From contig CAIKVZ010000086.1 of assembly GCA_903830985.1 (NCBI GenBank), positions 28,447 through 92,446 of the forward strand: a DNA stretch of 64,000 bases. The letters run 5' to 3'. The position numbers and the translations under genes were made by a program. Positions 44,403 through 51,197 of this stretch are shown here, piece by piece. Source of the DNA: an uncultured beta proteobacterium. GTDB lineage: Bacteria > Pseudomonadota > Gammaproteobacteria > Burkholderiales > Burkholderiaceae_C. Every line of letters starts with the position of its first letter. Position 1 is the first letter of the stretch. A model generated the notes under the pieces. That model was not told the DNA's origin and searched no databases. It was given only the letters and a program-made list of their open reading frames with translations.

Positions 44403-46223
44403 ATGCTTCATTCGATATTCCGGTCACGACCCGTGCCATGGTTGCGTGGTGCTGCCACGGCCCTGCTGGCATGCGCCGCGCTGCAGGCTCAGGGTTTGAG
44501 CCTGAACGTCACGGGCGCCGATGGCAAGCCACTGGGCCTGGTGATGGTGACGCGCGCGCCGCTGGAGCGTGCCGTGGTTGACACCTCGGACAATGGCTAT
44601 GCGGCGTCGGGCAAGGCCCAGTTGGGGCTGTTCGAAAGCACGGGGTTCACCGACGCGCGCGGCCACGTCGACTTGCCCGACGCTGCGGGCGAGTTCCGCC
44701 TGCGTCTGCGCAAGCCCGGCTTCAAGGATCTGGCGCTGACCTCACGCGAGCTCGGCCGTAGCGTGAGCCTCTCCCTGCAGGTCGAAACCGATGTCCGGGC
44801 CCTGGCCGAACAGCGCCCCTCCAACGCCTGGACCGCCACCCTGTCCACCGGCATTGCCGACACCGAGGTGCGCAAACAGTTCCTGCTGCACTGCGGTTTT
44901 TGCCACCAACAGGGATCGGCCTTTTTGCGCCGCGAGCGCAGCGTGCAGGAGTGGAATGAGGCCTTCGGGCGCATGGTGCGCTATGGCTCGCGCCTGTCCA
45001 GCCAGGCGCAAAAGGAGCTGCCCGCCATGCTCGAGGCGCACTGGAAGGCGGTGAATGCGAACCCTGCGCTGGTGCCGCCGTCGACGCCGTGGACCGCGCC
45101 GCTGGCCGGGGCCGTGATCCGTGAACTGCCGCTGGGCGACGCGTTTTCGCAGATGCACGACTTCGTGGCCCATTCCAACGGCCTGGTCTACGTGGGCGAC
45201 AACCTGCAGGACCGGCTCTACGAGGTGAACCCGCAGACAGGGGCCTACACCGTGTACAAGGTGCCGCCGCAACCGGGCGACAGCCTGGGCGGCTTGCTGG
45301 CCGGGCGGCTGCGCGACTTTCCCAAGCACGAGACCTACCAGGGCATCCATTCCCTGGCCGAATCCAAAAAGGACGGGCACCTCTTCATCACGCCCTCGTA
45401 CCAGCGCCGCCTGATCGAATTCGATCCTGTCACCAAAGGATTCAGCACGCATCAGATGGACAGCGGCTTCTACCCGCATACGGTGCGCATCGATGGCCAG
45501 GACCGGGTCTGGTTCACGCTGGCCCTGTCGAATCAGGTGGCGATGTTCGACCGTACCACCTCGAAGTTCAGCACCTACGACCTGCCGTTTCGCTCTTTCA
45601 TGGAGCGCCTCACGGTCAAGCTCACGCCCTTTTTCTTCAAGCTCATCAGCTGGGGCCTGCCGGTCACCAACTGGGTGAAGATCGACAGCGTCTCCACGGG
45701 TGTGCCGCTTCCCTACGGCATCGACATCACGCCGGACGGGCGGGTCTGGGTGGCGCGCCTGCACACCGACGAGATCGCCTGCATCGACCCGGCCAGCGGC
45801 GCGGTGACGATGATCGCCACGCCCTTGCACGGCCCCCGACGCCTGCGCGCCGACCGTGACGGCAATCTGTGGATCGTGATGTACAACGAATCGGCCTTGC
45901 TGCGCTACGCGCCGGCGACGAAAAAATTCACCACCTTTGCCTTGCCGGTGCTGCCCGTGGGCAGCGAGACGCCCTATGGCCTGAACGTCGACCTCAAGCG
46001 GCACCAGGTCTGGGTCACGGGGACCAACTCCGACTCGGCCCAGCGCCTGGACATCGCCAGTGGCGAGTGGACTTTCTTCCCGCTGCCGCGCAAATCGACC
46101 TTCACCCGCGACGTGGAGATCACGGCCGACGGGCGCGTCTTTCTGTCCAGCGCCAGCTTTCCCTCCTGGCACATAGAAGACGCCCAGCCCACGCTGATCG
46201 AGCTTCAGCCAGGCAAGCCATGA
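44403..46223 (+). CDS. Secreted Vgb-like beta-propeller protein with carboxypeptidase-regulatory domain and a CxxCH haem motif
   Basis: A 606-residue exported protein (signal WLRGAATALLACAALQAQG). Domain order: a carboxypeptidase-regulatory-like beta domain (about residues 30-130), a short helical segment with the c-type haem motif CGFCH (near residue 165), then a long propeller with streptogramin-lyase-like repeats (PHTVRIDGQDRVWFTLALSN, YGIDITPDGRVWVARLHTDE, RLRADRDGNLWIVMYNESAL). Vgb-family lyases linearise cyclic depsipeptides, but no lyase activity can be asserted here; the haem motif suggests an oxidoreductase. ATG 44403 was chosen over the ORF-track 44340. It is coupled to the SDR upstream and the MFS gene downstream. 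Confidence 0.82.
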   Translation: MLHSIFRSRPVPWLRGAATALLACAALQAQGLSLNVTGADGKPLGLVMVTRAPLERAVVDTSDNGYAASGKAQLGLFESTGFTDARGHVDLPDAAGEFRLRLRKPGFKDLALTSRELGRSVSLSLQVETDVRALAEQRPSNAWTATLSTGIADTEVRKQFLLHCGFCHQQGSAFLRRERSVQEWNEAFGRMVRYGSRLSSQAQKELPAMLEAHWKAVNANPALVPPSTPWTAPLAGAVIRELPLGDAFSQMHDFVAHSNGLVYVGDNLQDRLYEVNPQTGAYTVYKVPPQPGDSLGGLLAGRLRDFPKHETYQGIHSLAESKKDGHLFITPSYQRRLIEFDPVTKGFSTHQMDSGFYPHTVRIDGQDRVWFTLALSNQVAMFDRTTSKFSTYDLPFRSFMERLTVKLTPFFFKLISWGLPVTNWVKIDSVSTGVPLPYGIDITPDGRVWVARLHTDEIACIDPASGAVTMIATPLHGPRRLRADRDGNLWIVMYNESALLRYAPATKKFTTFALPVLPVGSETPYGLNVDLKRHQVWVTGTNSDSAQRLDIASGEWTFFPLPRKSTFTRDVEITADGRVFLSSASFPSWHIEDAQPTLIELQPGKP

Positions 46224-47413
46224 TCCGGCGCCACGGGCTGTTCCTGCTGTCCTGTCTGCTGGCCTTCACGGCTGGCCACATGTTCAACTACACCGTCATC
46301 CTGTACCTGCAGGAGACCGTGGGTTCGGACCTGTTGGCGGGTCTGGGCTTTGGCCTGGCCTTTGGCAGTTCCATCGTCTTCGGCTGGTTCGGCGGCGTGC
46401 TGTGCGACCGGGTGGCGCCCGGTCGCGTGATCCACGGCGCGCAGGCGCTGTTTCTGTTGGGCCTGGCCTGTCTGTGGTGGGCCGACAGCGGCGCAGCGCT
46501 CGAGGCGCGCGCCGCCTGGGTGCTGGTCGGCGCATTTTTTGGCGGCCTCGCCTGGTCCTTCGTCGGTCCGGCGCGGCTCACCGCGCTGGCGCAACGGGCT
46601 TTGGCCCCCGAGCTGCGCCCGGCGACGATTCTGTTCAATCTGCAGGTGCTGGTCGGCTTCGGCCTGGCGCCGCTGCTGTTGGGCCTCATTCGTTCGCGAG
46701 CGGGCTGGGGCACGGTGCTGGCCGTGGCCGCGGGCGGCTTCGTGCTGTCATCGCTGCTGATCATCCGGCTCAAGACGCACGCCAATCCCGAGCCCTCGCC
46801 GAACTCGGTTCGCGCCGACATCGTCCAGGGCTTCGTCACCGTCGGCTCGGACGGTCTGCTGCGCCAGTTGATGCTGGCCGCCGTCGTGGGCTACGCCATG
46901 ACGGGACCGCTGCAGATCCTCTTGCCCAAGCTGGCGCGCAGCGAACTCGGTCTGTCCGAGGCCGGGCGCGGCGCCTACCTGGGTCTGCTGGCGATCTCGC
47001 TGATCGTGGGCGGCGTGCTGGCGCTGGCGCTCTCCAAACGCCTGCACCATGGCCGCACCATCTTTGGCGGCATCTTTGTCGGCTGCCTGCTGTTTGCCGC
47101 GCTGGCGCTGGTGCGTTCCAACGCGCTGTCGGCGCTGCTGCTGAGCGGCGTGGGCCTGCTCGGCGGCATGGTGATCAGCCTGGTGGTCTCGGGCATACAG
47201 GCGCGCGCGCCCGTGCTGCTACGGGGACGCGTCATGGCCATGTATTCCATCACCTCGCAGGTCGTTCCTGCCGCGTCGGGCGTGCTGGCTGGCGCCGCCG
47301 TGAGCCGCTGGGGCGTGGTTGGCGCCATCGCACTGTGCGGTCTGGTGCTGGCCGCCATCGCCCTGTTCGCCACGGTCCGAATGGCGACACTGCGGCACCA
47401 CGCGGGGCACTGA
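46220..47413 (+). CDS. MFS transporter
   Basis: A 397-residue inner-membrane protein with 11-12 hydrophobic segments. The MFS loop-2/3 motif appears as GWFGGVLCDRVAPGRVI, and the late RGRVMAMYSITSQVVPA segment resembles enterobactin-exporter (EntS)-like MFS_3 carriers. The ATG 46220 overlaps the preceding stop; the ORF-track 45869 is inside the propeller gene. It is the last gene of the BASS operon, where it may export a product; direction and substrate are unknown. Confidence 0.87.
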   Translation: MIRRHGLFLLSCLLAFTAGHMFNYTVILYLQETVGSDLLAGLGFGLAFGSSIVFGWFGGVLCDRVAPGRVIHGAQALFLLGLACLWWADSGAALEARAAWVLVGAFFGGLAWSFVGPARLTALAQRALAPELRPATILFNLQVLVGFGLAPLLLGLIRSRAGWGTVLAVAAGGFVLSSLLIIRLKTHANPEPSPNSVRADIVQGFVTVGSDGLLRQLMLAAVVGYAMTGPLQILLPKLARSELGLSEAGRGAYLGLLAISLIVGGVLALALSKRLHHGRTIFGGIFVGCLLFAALALVRSNALSALLLSGVGLLGGMVISLVVSGIQARAPVLLRGRVMAMYSITSQVVPAASGVLAGAAVSRWGVVGAIALCGLVLAAIALFATVRMATLRHHAGH

Positions 47414-47466
47414 AGCGCCGGCGTTTGGTAATCACCGACAATCGAGCCCTGTGAAGGGGAAACCGA

Positions 47467-47709
47467 ATGGTCCGTGTGCAAGATTCGTCCAAAAAAGAAT
47501 GGGCCTCCAAGGTGCTGGCGCTGATCAAGGGCGGCAACACGGCGGCGGCGCTGAACCAGATCAAGGTGGCCCCGAGCGTGAAGGACCTGCGCCAGTTGCA
47601 AATGGCGCTGCTGGCCGCACCGCTCAAGCCGGCGCAGCCGCACCTGGACGCGGTGCTGGAGGAACAACTGGCAGCGCTCACGGCGCCGCGCCTGCACCGC
47701 TCGCCCTGA
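47467..47709 (+). CDS. Small hypothetical protein (80 aa)
   Basis: An 80-residue soluble, probably all-helical protein: SSKKEWASKVLALIKGGNTA, VKDLRQLQMALLAAPLKPA. It is preceded by AAGGGG seven bases before the ATG, a credible ribosome-binding site, and by GACAAT about 30 bases further upstream. There are no recognisable motifs. It could be a small DNA- or protein-binding factor; I do not recognise the family. The palindromic half-element begins six bases after its stop. Confidence 0.6.
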   Translation: MVRVQDSSKKEWASKVLALIKGGNTAAALNQIKVAPSVKDLRQLQMALLAAPLKPAQPHLDAVLEEQLAALTAPRLHRSP

Positions 47710-47715
47710 ATAATT

Positions 47716-47736
47716 GGGGTCAGATTCCAATTAATT
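47716..47736. repeat. Solo half-copy of the purL-type palindromic element
   Basis: These 21 bases, beginning GGGGTCAGATTCCAATTAA, are identical to 6374-6394 in purL. The complementary right arm is absent, so this is a truncated or decayed copy. It lies in the 161-base gap between a small ORF and the maoC-pta fusion gene. Confidence 0.8.
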
Positions 47737-47870
47737 TTGGCCCTGTCGCGGCGCGTTCATCAGGACCCGCTTGGAGGGCACACGCGATGACTTTGCGGCC
47801 AGCACAAAACCTGACCAGGGTCAAGGCTTGACGATCGAGCCGTGGATACCAAGGGTTTACACTTAGAGCC

Positions 47871-49292
47871 ATGAACACCCCTTTGACGACCGACCTGATC
47901 GAGAACTTCACCTACGACGAAATCAGCATCGGCCAGAGCGCTCGCCTGTTGCGCACGCTCAGCCTCTCCGACATTTCCGCCTTTGCCGCGGTGTCGGGTG
48001 ACACCAATCCCGCGCACACCGACGCCGACTTTGCCGGCGACACTTTGCTGCACGGCGTGGTGGCGCACGGCATGTGGGGTGGCGCCCTGATCTCCGCGCT
48101 GCTGGGCACCAAGTTCCCTGGTCACGGCACGATTTACCGGGATCAGGTGCTGCACTTTTGCCGGCCGGTGCGCGTCGGTGACACCGTCACCGTGACGGTC
48201 ACCGTGACCGCCAAGGACGACAAGGAAAAGAGCATCGAACTCGATTGCCAGGTGCTCAACCAGAAGGGCGAGCGCGTACTGCACGGCACGGCCAGGGTGC
48301 TCGCGCCAACGCAAAAGGTGCGCCTGCCGCGCGTGAATGCGCCGCGCATCCAGTTGTACGACCCGCAGGCCCGGTTCCAGGACCTGCTGGCGCTGGGCAA
48401 TGGGCTGTCGGCGGTGCGCTGTGCCGTGGTCCATCCTTGCGACGTCGAGTCGCTCAGTGGCGCCATGGATTCGGCAAGCTATGGCCTCATCATTCCGGTG
48501 CTGATCGGCCCGGAAGCGCGCATCCGCAAGCTGGCGGAGGAAGCCGGCATCGATCTGAGCGGCGCCGAGATCGTCTCCGAGCCGCACAGCCACGCGGCGG
48601 CCGAGCGCGCTGCCGCCCTGGCCGCCAGCGGCGACGTCGAGATCATCATGAAGGGCAGCCTGCACACCGACGAGCTGATTGTGGCCGTGCTCAAGCGCCC
48701 GGAGTTGCGTACCGGACGGCGCATGTCGCATGTGTTCCGTTTTGACATTCCGCTGTACAGCAAGCCCCTGCTCATCACCGACGCGGCGCTCAACATCCGC
48801 CCGACGCTGCAGGAGAAGGTCGACATCATCCAGAACGCGATTGACTTCGCCCGCATCATGGGCGTGCAGGTGCCCAAGGTGGCGATCCTGTCGGCCGTGG
48901 AAACCGTGAACCCGAACATCCCGTCCACGCTGGACGCGGCCGCGCTGTGCAAGATGGCGGAACGCGGCCAGATCAAGGGCGGCATCCTGGACGGCCCGCT
49001 GGCCTTCGACAATGCGATCTCGGCGCACGCCGCGCAGATCAAGAAGATCGACTCGCCCGTGGCCGGAGACGCCGACATCATGGCCGTGCCGGACCTGGAG
49101 TCGGGCAACATGTTGGCCAAGCAACTTGAATACCTGGCCGGCGCCAGCGGATCCGGGCTGGTGCTGGGCGCGCGCGTGCCGATCGCCCTGACCAGCCGCG
49201 CTGACGGCCCCATGAACCGCGTTGCCTCTTCCCTTCTGGCCAAGTTGGCCGCCCACGATGCGCGTCGCAGCAGCACGCGCCCAACCCTTTAA
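47871..49292 (+). CDS. Bifunctional MaoC-type enoyl-CoA hydratase / phosphate acyltransferase (MaoC-Pta fusion)
   Basis: A 473-residue fusion. Residues 1-150 form a MaoC/hot-dog hydratase with SGDTNPAHTDADFA (catalytic Asp/His) and HGMWGGALISALLG. Residues about 160-470 form a phosphate acetyl/butyryltransferase domain with HPCDVESLSGAMDSAS, IIMKGSLHTDELI, DGPLAFDNAIS and LVLGARVPIALTSRAD. Such fusions are common in Burkholderiales next to ackA, as here (10 bases between). The phosphotransacylase makes acetyl- (or butyryl-) phosphate, and the hydratase may link to 3-hydroxyacyl-CoA or PHB metabolism. A short duplication VTVTVTVT occurs in the hydratase part. Confidence 0.92.
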   Translation: MNTPLTTDLIENFTYDEISIGQSARLLRTLSLSDISAFAAVSGDTNPAHTDADFAGDTLLHGVVAHGMWGGALISALLGTKFPGHGTIYRDQVLHFCRPVRVGDTVTVTVTVTAKDDKEKSIELDCQVLNQKGERVLHGTARVLAPTQKVRLPRVNAPRIQLYDPQARFQDLLALGNGLSAVRCAVVHPCDVESLSGAMDSASYGLIIPVLIGPEARIRKLAEEAGIDLSGAEIVSEPHSHAAAERAAALAASGDVEIIMKGSLHTDELIVAVLKRPELRTGRRMSHVFRFDIPLYSKPLLITDAALNIRPTLQEKVDIIQNAIDFARIMGVQVPKVAILSAVETVNPNIPSTLDAAALCKMAERGQIKGGILDGPLAFDNAISAHAAQIKKIDSPVAGDADIMAVPDLESGNMLAKQLEYLAGASGSGLVLGARVPIALTSRADGPMNRVASSLLAKLAAHDARRSSTRPTL

Positions 49293-49302
49293 ACCGCAGC
49301 CC

Positions 49303-50487
49303 ATGGCAATCCTCGCAGTCAACGTCGGTTCCTCGACCCTCAAGTTCTCCATTCATCCGCGCCAAGGGCAGGAGGTTCAGGCCAGCGTCTTCAGCGGCAG
49401 CATCCAGGGCCTGGAGCCCGGTGGCGCACCGGTGCTGGACTGGAGCGTTCCCGGGGGGCAGCGCCAGACCCGCCAACTGCTGGCCAACGCGCAGGACCCG
49501 TTTGGCGCTGCGCTGCGCAGCCTGGGTGAGCTGCTGGCCGGCGAGCCCGGCAACCCGCGCATTGCGGCCGTGGCGCACCGCGTGGTGCACGGCGGCCAGG
49601 ACTTTTCCGCCAGCGTGCTTGTCGTCGGCGACGTGCTCACGCGCCTCGAGCGCCTGAACTCGCTGGCGCCGCTGCACCAGCCGCACAACCTGCAGGGCAT
49701 CAAGTCCTTTCAGGCGGTGTTCCCGGATCTGCCGCAGGTGGCCTGCTTCGACACGGCCTACCACGCCACCCTGGCCGAGGTCGACTACCGCTTTGCCCTG
49801 CCGCAGGCGCTGCTCGATCAGGGTGTACGCCGCTACGGCTTTCACGGCCTGTCCTACCAGTACGTCATGGGGGTGCTGCGCCAGCGCAGCGCCAAGGCCA
49901 ACAGCCGGGTGCTGATGGCGCATCTGGGCAATGGCGCCAGCCTGTGCGCCGCGCTCGATGGGCGAAGCTGCGCCACGACCATGGGCTTTTCCGCGCTCGA
50001 CGGCCTGATGATGGGCACGCGCACCGGCGCCCTCGATCCCGGCGTGATGCTCTACCTGCTCGAGCAGGGCTGGGACCACCACCGCCTGCAAGACCTGCTG
50101 TACAAGCAAAGCGGACTGCTCGGCGTCTCCGGCATCTCGGCCGACATGCGGCGCCTGCGCGCCGACGGCAGCGCGGCGGCGCAGCGCGCCATCGCGATGT
50201 TCACGCACCGCGTGGTACGCGAGTCCGGCGCCCTGATCGCCGGCCTGCAAGGCCTGGACATCCTCTCCTTCAGCGGCGGCATCGGCGAACACGACACCGT
50301 GCTGCGCGCCGAGGTCTGTGCGCGCCTGGCCTGGCTCGGTGTGCAACTGGATCCGGCCCTGAACGAGCGCGCCACGAGCGATGAGGTGATGGCCATCCAT
50401 GCCGCTGGCAGCCCGGTCGAGGTCTGGGTTATCCCCACCGACGAGGGCCGGGTGGCGGCGCAGGAAGCGACGCGTCTGATCGGATAG
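49303..50487 (+). CDS. ackA: Acetate kinase
   Basis: Interconverts acetyl-phosphate and acetate with ADP/ATP. The 394 residues begin MAILAVNVGSSTLKFSIH (N-terminal family motif). RRYGFHGLSYQYV, HLGNGASLCA, DGLMMGTRTGALDPG and the C-terminal FSGGIGEHD are all present. The ATG 49303 was chosen; the ORF-track 49222 lies inside the upstream fusion gene. With the phosphotransacylase it makes a complete acetate-forming or acetate-assimilating pair. Confidence 0.95.
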   Translation: MAILAVNVGSSTLKFSIHPRQGQEVQASVFSGSIQGLEPGGAPVLDWSVPGGQRQTRQLLANAQDPFGAALRSLGELLAGEPGNPRIAAVAHRVVHGGQDFSASVLVVGDVLTRLERLNSLAPLHQPHNLQGIKSFQAVFPDLPQVACFDTAYHATLAEVDYRFALPQALLDQGVRRYGFHGLSYQYVMGVLRQRSAKANSRVLMAHLGNGASLCAALDGRSCATTMGFSALDGLMMGTRTGALDPGVMLYLLEQGWDHHRLQDLLYKQSGLLGVSGISADMRRLRADGSAAAQRAIAMFTHRVVRESGALIAGLQGLDILSFSGGIGEHDTVLRAEVCARLAWLGVQLDPALNERATSDEVMAIHAAGSPVEVWVIPTDEGRVAAQEATRLIG

Positions 50488-50543
50488 TTGGGACATCCCC
50501 CACGGGCAGAGCGCAGTCGGGCGGGGCGACCTATAGTCGTGTC

Positions 50544-51197
50544 ATGCTTGAGATCGAGAACCTGTCCCGCCAGTACGGCAGCCGCACGGTGCTGCGCCAA
50601 CTGTCGATGCGCCTGCAGCCCGGCGAATACGTCGCCATCGTGGGCGCATCGGGGGTCGGCAAGTCGACCCTGCTGAACCTCATCGCCGGTCTGGACCGCC
50701 CGGACAGTGGTCGCCTGGCGCTGGACGGCATCGACTACTCTGCCATGGACGACGACGCCCTCACACAACTGCGGCGCGAGAAGATGGGCTTTGTCTTTCA
50801 GGCCTTTCACGTGCTGCCGCATTTGACCGTGGGACAGAACGTCGCCTTGCCGCTGTGGCTGCAGGGCATGGACAGCGCGCAGGCGGCAGTGCCGGCGCAA
50901 AAGCTGCTGGAAGCCGTGGGCCTGGGCGAGCGCAGTGCCAGCTGGCCGCGTGAACTCTCGGGCGGCGAAATGCAGCGCGTGGCCATCGCCCGCGCGCTGG
51001 TGCATGGCCCCAAGCTGCTGCTGGCCGATGAGCCCACGGGCAATCTGGACCCGGACAATGGCGCCCGGGTGTTGAGGCTGCTGGCGAGCCGCGTGCGCGA
51101 GGCCGGTGCCATCGGCATCCTGGTGACGCATTCGCTTGAGGCGGCGGCCACCGCCGACCGTATCCTGCACCTTACGGACCAGGGCCTGCTGGCGTGA
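50544..51197 (+). CDS. ABC transporter ATP-binding protein (LolD/YbbA-like, AttE-type)
   Basis: A 217-residue ATPase of the MacB/LolD branch: Walker A GASGVGKSTLLN, LSGGEMQRVAIARAL signature and Walker B LLLADEPTGNLD. The FVFQAFHVLPHLTVGQNVALP segment is typical of LolD-like proteins. A TATAGT hexamer ends six bases before the ATG, suggesting leaderless transcription. Its stop overlaps the permease start (GTGA), and the third gene encodes an AttH-like lipocalin protein. The three-gene set matches the AttEFGH arrangement, with F and G in one chain. Confidence 0.9.
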   Translation: MLEIENLSRQYGSRTVLRQLSMRLQPGEYVAIVGASGVGKSTLLNLIAGLDRPDSGRLALDGIDYSAMDDDALTQLRREKMGFVFQAFHVLPHLTVGQNVALPLWLQGMDSAQAAVPAQKLLEAVGLGERSASWPRELSGGEMQRVAIARALVHGPKLLLADEPTGNLDPDNGARVLRLLASRVREAGAIGILVTHSLEAAATADRILHLTDQGLLA

